Positions 1 through 5,875 of a DNA stretch of 6,366 nt are shown here, piece after piece. The stretch is from Desulfobacteraceae bacterium (GTDB taxonomy: Bacteria; Desulfobacterota; Desulfobacteria; Desulfobacterales; Desulfobacteraceae): contig JAAEMC010000713.1 of assembly GCA_024225895.1 (NCBI GenBank), positions 1 to 6,366 of the forward strand. The letters are read 5' to 3'. A model generated the notes under the pieces. The model searched no databases. It worked only from the letters and a program-made list of their open reading frames with translations, and was not told where the DNA came from. The stretch's first letter is position 1; each line of letters begins with the position of its first letter. A program made the translations under genes and the position numbers.

Positions 1-113
1 AATTGGATAAACTCCATATCTTTGAGCGCCACACCCAACTCATAGGCCAATGCGAGGCCATCGCCCGTAATGCCGGATGCATTATTATTGTTCAAAAAAA
101 TTTGGGCAAAGCC
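1..113 (-). pseudogene. 5'-truncated fragment of an SdhA/FrdA/NadB-type FAD flavoprotein, continuing past the left edge
   Basis: Reading 113 down to 3 on the minus strand gives 37 open codons that include GFAQIFLNNNN, ITGDGLALAYELG and KDMEFIQ. This is the well-known block of the fumarate reductase / succinate dehydrogenase / L-aspartate oxidase flavoprotein family, where an ATGG-like glycine pair is followed by a TGDG motif and then a DMEF(V/I)QF segment. In that family the block lies well inside the protein, after an N-terminal FAD-binding Rossmann region. Here nothing of that N-terminus is present: the frame is closed by a stop at 134-132 and a different small gene lies upstream. Bases 127 to 113 read K-A-V-A-A in another minus-strand frame, which would precede GGF naturally in this family, so a frameshift is likely as well. 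It is best read as a broken gene, though the C-terminal part lies outside the window. Family assignment is firm; the exact enzyme and substrate cannot be told. Confidence 0.75.
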
Positions 114-126
114 GCAGCAACGGCCT

Positions 127-432
127 TTATGCTATCCAGGATTCCCAGTCATAATTTGGAAATTTTTTACCCAGACGGGTAAGGACAGTTTTCACAATAT
201 GCTTTTGCTGGTCAAGAATACGGTTGAATTCATCTGTGTCTTCAGTTTGGGATTTTATCTCCCCCTGGAGCTGTTCCAACTGCTCAAACTCATCTTTTTT
301 CAGCTCTTTTCTAAAATTTTTAACCGCTTCATCTCTCAGATTGCCGGGGATGTTCAGGTGATAATCCGGCAGTGATTTTTTTATCAAAGCTTCTGCAACC
401 TTGTTCAATGAGCCAAATGGGCCAAAATCCAT
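127..432 (-). CDS. Uncharacterised small charged helical protein, 101 aa
   Basis: I do not recognise this protein. From the chosen start it is 101 residues, begins MDFGPFGSLNKVAEAL and ends WESWIA. It has no signal peptide, no membrane segment and no cysteine. Roughly residues 28-85 are rich in Glu, Lys, Gln and Asp with few helix breakers, suggesting long amphipathic helices or a coiled coil. An in-frame ATG lies 12 bases upstream (444), but GGAGG at 442-438 sits 5 bases before the ATG at 432 and actually overlaps the upstream codon, so 432 is the better start. The gene begins 28 bases after the TAA that closes the regulator's HTH frame, so it is probably the third gene of the two-component operon. 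Its 3' end abuts a flavoprotein remnant, so the C-terminus may have been set by that rearrangement. Function is unknown. Confidence 0.7.
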   Translation of the reverse strand: MDFGPFGSLNKVAEALIKKSLPDYHLNIPGNLRDEAVKNFRKELKKDEFEQLEQLQGEIKSQTEDTDEFNRILDQQKHIVKTVLTRLGKKFPNYDWESWIA

Positions 433-437
433 AACAT

Positions 438-442
438 CCTCC
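438..442 (-). promoter_or_regulatory. Ribosome binding site GGAGG that decides the start of the 101-aa gene
   Basis: The minus strand reads ATGGAGGATGTTATG from 444 to 430. GGAGG is a strong Shine-Dalgarno match with 5-base spacing to the second ATG (432-430). The first ATG (444) has only A/T-rich sequence before it, so the second ATG is favoured. Confidence 0.7.
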
Positions 443-460
443 ATATATGTATTTCATATT

Positions 461-598
461 TTATTGTAATTTCTTCCAGCGGTATCTGAATGTATGGTGG
501 TTCATATTTAAAAGTATAGCCGCCCTGCTCTCATTGTTCTTGGTAAGAGCAAGGGCCTGGGTCATATATTTTTTTTCCTCGGCAGCAAGTTGTTCTTT
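461..598 (-). pseudogene. Fis-type HTH DNA-binding domain of the NtrC-family regulator, cut off by an in-frame TGA
   Basis: Directly after the TGA at 601-599, the same reading frame stays open for 45 codons to a TAA at 463-461. It encodes a recognisable C-terminal NtrC/Fis helix-turn-helix: KEQLAAEEKKYMTQALALT, then NNESRAAILLNMNHHTF, then RYRWKKLQ. This matches the usual family pattern of a first helix of the type 'E..YI..AL..', followed by 'N.S.AA.LL.I...TL..RLKKL'. Adding it to the 412-residue upstream part gives about 458 residues, the normal length for an AtoC/ZraR/NtrC-type activator. No frameshift or second stop occurs inside it. It may be the silent end of a recently mutated gene, or be made by UGA readthrough. 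A separate start is also conceivable: an ATG at 565-563 has GAGG 11 bases upstream (580-577), which would give a 34-residue peptide. The domain call is confident; whether it is expressed is unknown. Confidence 0.82.
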
Positions 599-1837
599 TC
601 AGTCCATGCCCTGGTCAGATAAATCTGATAAAGAAGCCATGCCCGCTTCTTTTTTTTCAGAAAACGGTTCAGGATGCAGGCCTAATTCACTAATATCCAA
701 TATATCATTTTTTGCAATGAGCACACTTCGTTCCATTATATTTTTTAATTCCCTGACATTTCCGGTAAATGCGTGGGAAAGCAAAAATGCCTGGGCTTGA
801 TCTGAAATACCTATGATCTTCTTGCCGAATTTCTGATTAAATTCACATAAAAAATGTTTGGCAAGGGGAATGATATCCTCTTTTCTCTCGTTTAGGGACG
901 GGATATTGGCCTTTACCACGCAAATTCTGAAATAGAGGTCTTTTCTGAATTCCTCTTTTTTAACCAGTGATTCAAGATCTTTGTTGGTTGCAGAGACAAT
1001 CCTGGTTTTAACCACATATTTTTTAGTACCACCCACCTTATAGAATTCGCCGTTTTCTAAAAACCGCAGCAGTTTTGCCTGTCCGGCAGGACTTAAATCC
1101 GCCACTTCGTCCAGAAAAAGCGTGCCATTGTCCGCCTCTTCAATGAATCCCTTTTTCCCTCCTTTTTTAGCTCCTGAAAACGCGCCTCCTTCATAACCGA
1201 ACAATTCGCTTTCAATGAGTTCTTCGGGAAAGGCTGAGCAGTTCACAGTAACTAAAGGCCCCCTGAAAACAGGGCTTCTGGCATGGATAGCCCTGGCAAT
1301 CAGCTCCTTGCCAGTACCGGTCTCCCCGGCAATGAGAATGGGTGTATCCGGGCTTTTGGAAACCATATTGATAAAGTCCATGACATTTTCAATATTTTCG
1401 CTTTCCCCGATAAAGCAGGGCTGATTTTCATTTAAATACTTTTCCTGGAGAATTTTAACTTCCTTTACCAGGGAAATGGATGAAATGGCCTTTTTGATAG
1501 TCAACTCAAGGATATCCGGGTTAATGGGCTTCAAAATAAAATCAAAGGCCCCGCTTTTCATTGATGTTATAACCATATTGATATCTTCATAGGCTGTGAT
1601 CATGATCACAGGAAGATCGGAATTGTCTTTCTTAATGATATCTAAAGCCTCAATACCGGACATCATGGGAAGACCTATATCCATCAGCACCAGGTCTAAT
1701 TTTTTTCTATCTTCAAAGGATAGAAAGGATTCTGCATCGGTAAAAAGATGGATATCATATTCATCCGATAAAATGATATCAAGGGAATCCCTGATGGTTT
1801 CCTCATCATCCACAATGGCAATTGAATATCGTATCAT
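599..1837 (-). CDS. NtrC-family sigma54-dependent response regulator, ending before its DNA-binding domain
   Basis: This is the response regulator of the two-component pair, a bacterial enhancer-binding protein that remodels sigma54-RNA polymerase using ATP. Residues 1-120 form a receiver domain with the acidic pair D10/D11, phospho-acceptor D53 in LVLMDIGLP, T81 and K103. Residues about 138-375 form the AAA+ domain: Walker A GETGTGKE at 171-178, the sigma54-contact loop GAFSGA at 218-223 (usual form GAFTGA), Walker B GTLFLDEV at 238-245, FRKDLYFRI with the arginine-finger region near 297-305, and sensor II GNVREL at 359-364. All catalytic elements look intact. The protein stops at residue 412 at a TGA in the linker, while the expected Fis-type HTH follows in the same frame (598-461). 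As written it could hydrolyse ATP and contact sigma54 but not bind an enhancer. Some family members, such as Helicobacter FlgR, work without an HTH. The start ATG overlaps the kinase stop as ATGA, which points to translational coupling. Regulon unknown. Confidence 0.92.
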   Translation of the reverse strand: MIRYSIAIVDDEETIRDSLDIILSDEYDIHLFTDAESFLSFEDRKKLDLVLMDIGLPMMSGIEALDIIKKDNSDLPVIMITAYEDINMVITSMKSGAFDFILKPINPDILELTIKKAISSISLVKEVKILQEKYLNENQPCFIGESENIENVMDFINMVSKSPDTPILIAGETGTGKELIARAIHARSPVFRGPLVTVNCSAFPEELIESELFGYEGGAFSGAKKGGKKGFIEEADNGTLFLDEVADLSPAGQAKLLRFLENGEFYKVGGTKKYVVKTRIVSATNKDLESLVKKEEFRKDLYFRICVVKANIPSLNERKEDIIPLAKHFLCEFNQKFGKKIIGISDQAQAFLLSHAFTGNVRELKNIMERSVLIAKNDILDISELGLHPEPFSEKKEAGMASLSDLSDQGMD

Positions 1838-3639
1838 TTGATTTCGTCTCTGCTTTTCAAGGGCAGTTCGATAATAAATTCTGCCCCGCCCGTTTTGGAG
1901 GCGCTGTATTTTAAAGATCCCTGGTGATCTTGAATAATGCGATGGCAGATGGATAACCCAATGCCGGAGCTATTTGTTTTTGTAGTATAAAAGGGATCAA
2001 ATATTTTAGTCTGCCTTGAAATGGGAATACCAGGCCCTGAATCTTTTACCAGGATAGTAAAAGAGTCTTTTTGTCTAAAGGTTCTCAGTTCTATGATTTT
2101 TTCACCCGTATAATCTTTCATGGCCTCTGCTGCATTGGTGATCAGGTTTAAGACCACCTGTTCAATAAGGTGGGGTTCTGCAAAGCACTCTGTCAACTCC
2201 GGGTCGAGATCTTTGACAAACTTAATACCGCTTTTGCGAAGAGACACGGCTGTTAGTTTGGTTACGTCTTCAATATACTGATTTAAATTGGTCATGACAA
2301 AGCTGGGCATGCCGGGTTTTGAAAAATCCATGACCCGTTTAATAATGGATTCAATTTTCTTTGAAGCCAGCTCGATTTTATCAATGATGGACACCACCTG
2401 GTTGATATCGCCCATCTGGTTGTATATTTTTTTTAAAGCTTTAAGATAGATATAGATACCTGACAAAGGATTGCGTATTTCATGTGCGATACCGGCGGTT
2501 ACCCGTCCCAGGGAGGTCATTTTATCCTGGATTTTTAAAAAACCCTCCACTTCCCTTGAATCGGTGATATCCATGGCATTGGTTAAGATGGATTCATTGC
2601 CCAGATAGTCAATTTTAGTGGCACTTAAAAGTGCCCACCTGATCTCTGATTCATGATGGCTTTTTTTGATGGGGTAATATCTGAAATCGGTTTCAATATG
2701 ATCAATTTTATTGGAAACCAACTGGTTATACTGTCCTATAATCTTATCCCTGTCATCCTCATAAATATTTAAAAAATCCGGTGGTTCAAAGGCCTCTTTC
2801 ATTAAGATATGAACCTTTCTCAGACCTGAATTTTTATAGACGATCTGGTGATCCCGGATAATGGATATACAATTCAATGAGTTTTCAATAAGGGTTTTAA
2901 AACGGATCTGACCTTTCTTTTCCGCATTTTTTGCAGCTTTTTGTTTTTCTTCCAATTCATGGCGATACAGGCCAAAAGCAATATCATCCGCAATTTCTTT
3001 GACTATGCTTTTTTCCAGGGCATCTGTGGCCAGTTCTTTTGGGATGGATAAGACCATGAAGCCGAAATTTTTTTCTTCATAGGAGAGCCGGACAGCCAGC
3101 GCTCCCCTTCCCCCATACTCCGGGGCAAGTATACAGTTTTTGCATTCTGTTACCGGGTCCTTTGCCACATATACACTTTCCGAGACCAGAGTATGTTTTA
3201 CACAGAGGGTAAACTCCTTTTTCTTTAAATTATCACGCATCTTTTGAAACCGCTCATCAAACCCGGCATCTGCAACTTTTATCACATTACCTTTCTTATC
3301 CACCAAACCGATCCAGGCATTATAGTATCCCCTGTGCTTTACTAAAATGCGGCAAATACCCTGGATAATTGTTCCAGGATCATTTTCAGTGACAAGAAGG
3401 CGTCCGACAGTCCTGATAGCCTTTAAAACAAGACTCAAATGCTCATTTTTTTTTGTTTCGAATGCGTCCGACAACCCCTGGGCTCCTTTATCTATTTGTT
3501 TTCTATTGGATTTATTTGTTTTTTGTCTCAATCGCAAGAAAAACATTTGTTCACTTCTTCGAAAAGAGCCTTTTATCAGTCCACACATAGTTTGCCCCAC
3601 AATATTGTTGATAACATTGTTGAACGATGCAGAAATCAC
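1834..3639 (-). CDS. Cytoplasmic GAF-PAS sensor histidine kinase, NtrB-like
   Basis: This is the sensor kinase that should phosphorylate D53 of the overlapping regulator. No membrane segment is visible, so it senses an internal signal. Residues about 70-228 form a GAF domain, followed by a charged helical linker and a PAS domain about 245-365. Then comes a HisKA dimerisation domain with H386 in AHEIRNP, and an HATPase domain with N-box N498/N502, G1 DSGPGIP at 533-539, F-box FDPFYTT at 547-553 and G2 GIGL at 559-562. All catalytic motifs are present, so it should be active. The GAF domain carries C166 and C169 in TECKNC plus C146. The start is uncertain. The longest frame begins with GTG at 3639 without a Shine-Dalgarno sequence; ATG at 3588 has GTGGGG 6 bases upstream and ATG at 3546 has GAAGAAG 7 bases upstream. 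Either would remove 17 or 31 poorly structured residues and leave all domains whole. Confidence 0.93.
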   Translation of the reverse strand: MISASFNNVINNIVGQTMCGLIKGSFRRSEQMFFLRLRQKTNKSNRKQIDKGAQGLSDAFETKKNEHLSLVLKAIRTVGRLLVTENDPGTIIQGICRILVKHRGYYNAWIGLVDKKGNVIKVADAGFDERFQKMRDNLKKKEFTLCVKHTLVSESVYVAKDPVTECKNCILAPEYGGRGALAVRLSYEEKNFGFMVLSIPKELATDALEKSIVKEIADDIAFGLYRHELEEKQKAAKNAEKKGQIRFKTLIENSLNCISIIRDHQIVYKNSGLRKVHILMKEAFEPPDFLNIYEDDRDKIIGQYNQLVSNKIDHIETDFRYYPIKKSHHESEIRWALLSATKIDYLGNESILTNAMDITDSREVEGFLKIQDKMTSLGRVTAGIAHEIRNPLSGIYIYLKALKKIYNQMGDINQVVSIIDKIELASKKIESIIKRVMDFSKPGMPSFVMTNLNQYIEDVTKLTAVSLRKSGIKFVKDLDPELTECFAEPHLIEQVVLNLITNAAEAMKDYTGEKIIELRTFRQKDSFTILVKDSGPGIPISRQTKIFDPFYTTKTNSSGIGLSICHRIIQDHQGSLKYSASKTGGAEFIIELPLKSRDEIK

Positions 3640-3641
3640 CC

Positions 3642-3657
3642 GCTATATATACATAGC
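3642..3657. promoter_or_regulatory. Imperfect 16-bp palindrome, possible operator or leftward promoter element
   Basis: GCTATATA and TACATAGC form an inverted repeat with 7 of 8 pairs matching. It sits just upstream of the longest kinase start and overlaps the only weak leftward -10 candidate. A/T-rich palindromes arise easily by chance, so this is only suggestive. Confidence 0.25.
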
Positions 3658-3738
3658 CTAACATCTTGAATACTGAACAAGGCATGTGACACAGCTTTTT
3701 TTGGATGGATTTTAAAATAGAATAATTTGTTACAAATT

Positions 3739-3767
3739 TTTACTTTAGACTTGAACCGGACTATACT
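3739..3767 (+). promoter_or_regulatory. Predicted sigma70-type promoter for the LolA-like/permease operon
   Basis: A -35 box TTTACT (3739-3744, 4 of 6 matches to TTGACA) and a -10 box TATACT (3762-3767, 5 of 6 matches to TATAAT) are separated by exactly 17 bases. Transcription would start near 3774 and leave a leader of about 100 bases before the ATG at 3876. It is the only well-spaced pair seen in the gap in this direction. Confidence 0.6.
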
Positions 3768-3771
3768 ATAT

Positions 3772-3781
3772 CTATTAATAG
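3772..3781. promoter_or_regulatory. Perfect 10-bp palindrome CTATTAATAG over the predicted transcription start
   Basis: CTATTAATAG is identical to its reverse complement and begins 5 bases after the -10 box, where a repressor would block initiation. It is short and A/T-rich, so chance is a real alternative. No second copy was noticed elsewhere in the gap. Confidence 0.25.
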
Positions 3782-3864
3782 CGGAATTTAAATTTCAAGG
3801 AAAATATACGTTTCATAAAAGAATCAAAGCTGTTTGTGCAAGAACAGAAGAATTCATTCCGGTT

Positions 3865-3870
3865 GAGGAG
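3865..3870 (+). promoter_or_regulatory. Ribosome binding site GAGGAG for the LolA-like gene
   Basis: GAGGAG lies 5 bases before the ATG at 3876, a strong Shine-Dalgarno match that fixes the start and places the signal peptide at the very N-terminus. Confidence 0.75.
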
Positions 3871-3875
3871 ATAAT

Positions 3876-4625
3876 ATGAAAAAAGCCTTGCTGACCATTT
3901 TTGTACTGGTGTCATTGCCTTTTAATCTATACGCCCAAATTGATGCCGGTAAAATTGTAAAGAACGCCTTTGCTTACTGGCGGGGTGAAGCATCTGTCTC
4001 AATTGCCGCTATGACCATTCACCGCCCCGGATGGGAACGCCGCATGAAAATCAAGGCCTGGACCCAGGGTGAAACCGATTCGTTGTTTGTGATTATTGAA
4101 CCTGCAAAGGACAAGGGCAACGGCACCTTGAAGCTTGCAAAAAGCATGTGGATGTACAATCCAAAAGTTAACCGGATTATCAAGCTGCCCCCTTCCATGA
4201 TGTCCCAGGGCTGGCAGGGATCTGATTTTTCCAACAACGACCTTGCCAAAACAGACAGTATTATTAAGGATTATGTACATACTCTGGAGGAGACAACAAT
4301 TGACCAGGGCAAAAAAATCTATCTGATAAAATCAATCCCAAAACCGGATGCGCCGGTTATATGGGGCATGATTAAACTGACCATCCGTGAGGATCACATC
4401 CTATTAAAAGAAGAATTTTTTGATGAAGATTTTGAAAGTGTGAAAGCCTTAACTGCATGGGATATTCAAATGACAGACAGCAAGCTTTTCCCCATGCAGT
4501 GGAAAATGCAAAAAACCGATGCAGCAGACGAATATACACAGTTTGTCTATGACAAGATTGAGTTTAAACAAAACTTAAGCAAAAGCATCTTCACCCGGAC
4601 AAATCTTAAAAATCCGGGATTGTAA
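3876..4625 (+). CDS. Periplasmic outer-membrane lipoprotein-sorting protein, LolA-like
   Basis: The 249-residue protein resembles the LolA-like 'outer membrane lipoprotein-sorting protein' family that accompanies FtsX-type ABC permeases. Residues 1-20 are a classic signal peptide (MKK, hydrophobic core, then LYA before Q21), with no lipobox cysteine, so a soluble periplasmic protein is expected. The mature part has the alternating strand pattern of the LolA/LppX fold, an unclosed beta barrel with a hydrophobic cavity. It includes the stretch SMWMYNPKVNRIIKLPP (90-106) followed by QGWQGSDFSNNDL (111-123), a GSDF-type motif characteristic of this family. Family knowledge suggests it accepts a lipid or lipoprotein released by the ABC transporter and carries it to the outer membrane; the cargo here is unknown. 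It is the first gene of the rightward operon. Its stop is followed at once by the ribosome binding site of the permease, 11 bases before that gene. It is not close enough to classical LolA to use that symbol. Confidence 0.85.
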   Translation: MKKALLTIFVLVSLPFNLYAQIDAGKIVKNAFAYWRGEASVSIAAMTIHRPGWERRMKIKAWTQGETDSLFVIIEPAKDKGNGTLKLAKSMWMYNPKVNRIIKLPPSMMSQGWQGSDFSNNDLAKTDSIIKDYVHTLEETTIDQGKKIYLIKSIPKPDAPVIWGMIKLTIREDHILLKEEFFDEDFESVKALTAWDIQMTDSKLFPMQWKMQKTDAADEYTQFVYDKIEFKQNLSKSIFTRTNLKNPGL

Positions 4626-4630
4626 GGGAG
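4626..4630 (+). promoter_or_regulatory. Ribosome binding site GGGAG for the first permease
   Basis: GGGAG begins on the base right after the preceding stop codon and lies 6 bases before the ATG at 4637. The tight join shows that the LolA-like gene and the permease are co-transcribed. Confidence 0.65.
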
Positions 4631-4636
4631 AACAAC

Positions 4637-5875
4637 ATGTCAGTCGAGCTAAAAATGGCGTGGAGAAATATCTGGCGCAACCCCAGGCGGACGATCTTAA
4701 CCATAGCGGCAATTGCCTTTGCCAGCTTGATTCTGGTATTTATGCTTTCTTTCCAGTTTGGGTGTTATGAAACAATGATAAACACCTCTGTCAAAATCAG
4801 CACCGGCCATCTGCAGGTAATGGCCCAGGGGTATCTTGAAGATAAAAAAATGCGTTTAGTCATCAAAGATCCGGAAAAGGTGGCCAGTGTGCTTAAGAAA
4901 GTTGAGGGTATTGATGCATATACCTTCAGGGCAAACGGATTCTCCTTGGTCTCGTCTGAAAGAAGAACCTACGGGGTTGTTGTAACCGGGATAGACCCTA
5001 TAAAGGAAGCCAGTGTCTCAACCATTGAATCTTTAATCCGAAAAGGCAGCTATCTTGACCTTGAAGGTATTTACGATGTCCTCATAGGAGAAGCACTTTC
5101 CAGGAACCTGAAGGTGGATATCAATGATGAGCTGACCGTATTGGGACAGGGGCGTGACGGCTCCATTGCAGCAGCAGTATTGACCATAAAAGGCATTTTC
5201 GACTCGGGCATTGATGAATTTGACCGGAATGTGCTTATGATGGGGCTCAAAGGTTTTCAGGAAGTCTTTTCAATGGGGACAAGTGTTCATGAAGCCGTTA
5301 TTACGGCACACTCCCTTGGGGACGTGGCCATGGTCAAGCAACAGATCCAAAATGACTTATCCCTACAAAGAAAGGATAGCGGCCTTAATGTCCCCGACTG
5401 GATGGAGATTATGCCGGGGCTTTTGCAGGGAATACAGATGGATCTTTTCAGCGGGATTATCATGTATATCATCCTGATTGTTGTGGTGGCATTTAGTATT
5501 TTTAATACATTTTTAATGGCTATTTTTGAAAGGACCCGGGAATTCGGTGTAATGATGGCCATTGGAACCACACCAGGCAGAATCACCAAACTTGTCATGT
5601 TTGAATCCGTCTGCATGACGCTGGTGGGTATTTTCTCAGGGATTTGCATTGGCAGCCTTCTTACACTCTATTTTCAAAAATACGGAATCTATATAGCCGG
5701 CACAGAAGACATTTTAAAAGAATACGGTATCCCTGACAGACTGTATCCCAGACTCTCTTTGATCTCGGCTTCAGCAGGGCCGCTGGTAGTATTTTTAATT
5801 ACCTTTGTCTCATCTGTTTTCCCGGCTTTCAGGATTAGAAAGCTCAAACCGGTTGAAGCCATGAACGCTGTATAA
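4637..5875 (+). CDS. ABC transporter permease, FtsX / LolC-LolE / MacB type
   Basis: This 412-residue inner-membrane protein has the four-helix layout of the type VII (MacB/LolCE) ABC permeases. A short cytoplasmic start AWRNIWRNPRRT (8-19) leads into TM1 (about 20-40). A large periplasmic domain (about 41-272, MacB-PCD-like) follows. Then come TM2 (about 273-297), the cytoplasmic coupling segment ERTREFGVMMAIGTTPGRI (298-316), TM3 (about 318-346) and TM4 (about 374-398), ending in the usual RIRKLKPVEAM tail. The FtsX domain is complete and the length is normal for the family. Such permeases do not pass cargo through the membrane; they transmit ATPase-driven motion to the periplasmic side, as in lipoprotein release by LolCDE. 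It needs a separate ATPase, which is not in the window. Its neighbour at 5965 starts with the same 12-residue motif, so the pair probably forms a heterodimer. The exact cargo cannot be deduced. Confidence 0.92.
   Translation: MSVELKMAWRNIWRNPRRTILTIAAIAFASLILVFMLSFQFGCYETMINTSVKISTGHLQVMAQGYLEDKKMRLVIKDPEKVASVLKKVEGIDAYTFRANGFSLVSSERRTYGVVVTGIDPIKEASVSTIESLIRKGSYLDLEGIYDVLIGEALSRNLKVDINDELTVLGQGRDGSIAAAVLTIKGIFDSGIDEFDRNVLMMGLKGFQEVFSMGTSVHEAVITAHSLGDVAMVKQQIQNDLSLQRKDSGLNVPDWMEIMPGLLQGIQMDLFSGIIMYIILIVVVAFSIFNTFLMAIFERTREFGVMMAIGTTPGRITKLVMFESVCMTLVGIFSGICIGSLLTLYFQKYGIYIAGTEDILKEYGIPDRLYPRLSLISASAGPLVVFLITFVSSVFPAFRIRKLKPVEAMNAV

Larger units (their letters stand above)
3640..3875. other. 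Divergent intergenic region between the kinase and the LolA-like gene
   Basis: This is 236 bases of A/T-rich DNA between two operons that point away from each other. It holds a good rightward sigma70-type promoter (3739-3767), a perfect 10-bp palindrome at its predicted start point, an imperfect palindrome near the kinase end (3642-3657), and the ribosome binding site of the rightward operon. A leftward promoter must lie here too, but no convincing pair was found. The best weak candidate is TTGTTC (3679-3674), 18 bases, then TATGTA (3655-3650). No sigma54 GG-N10-GC site was found on either strand by eye. No small gene is apparent. Confidence 0.7.

Noticed and set aside
3..182. Open plus-strand frame entering from the left edge and ending at TAA 180-182, with coding-like composition
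   Set aside because: It is the exact codon-aligned antisense of the minus-strand flavoprotein block, and the minus strand carries recognisable family motifs (TGDG, KDMEFIQ). The plus-strand protein matches nothing I recognise.
70..375. Plus-strand frame of 101 codons opposite the small minus-strand gene
   Set aside because: The Phe/Leu/Ile-rich product is typical of an antisense shadow, no ribosome binding site precedes it, and the minus-strand frame has a strong GGAGG start and normal composition.
540..601. UGA at 601-599 as a selenocysteine codon
   Set aside because: The only hairpin just downstream is a 4-bp stem (CUUG / CGAG) with a CUGC loop, unlike a bacterial SECIS. The position is a flexible linker with no redox motif nearby, so selenocysteine would have no evident role.
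1215..1841. Plus-strand frames of 69 and 81 codons within the regulator gene
   Set aside because: They lie wholly antisense to the conserved receiver and AAA+ coding sequence and have no family character.
3347..3669. Plus-strand frames of 104 and 76 codons over the kinase N-terminus
   Set aside because: They are antisense to kinase coding sequence, have low-complexity hydrophobic content and lack a convincing ribosome binding site.
3670..3700. GGCATGTGACACAGC as a sigma54 -24/-12 promoter
   Set aside because: The GG and GC dinucleotides are separated by 11 bases, not the required 10, and the flanking bases do not match TGGCAC or TTGC.
3687..3838. ACACAGCTTT and AAAGCTGTTTGTG as a long-distance inverted repeat flanking the promoter
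   Set aside because: The arms are short, mismatched and about 130 bases apart; they are not better than chance in A/T-rich DNA.
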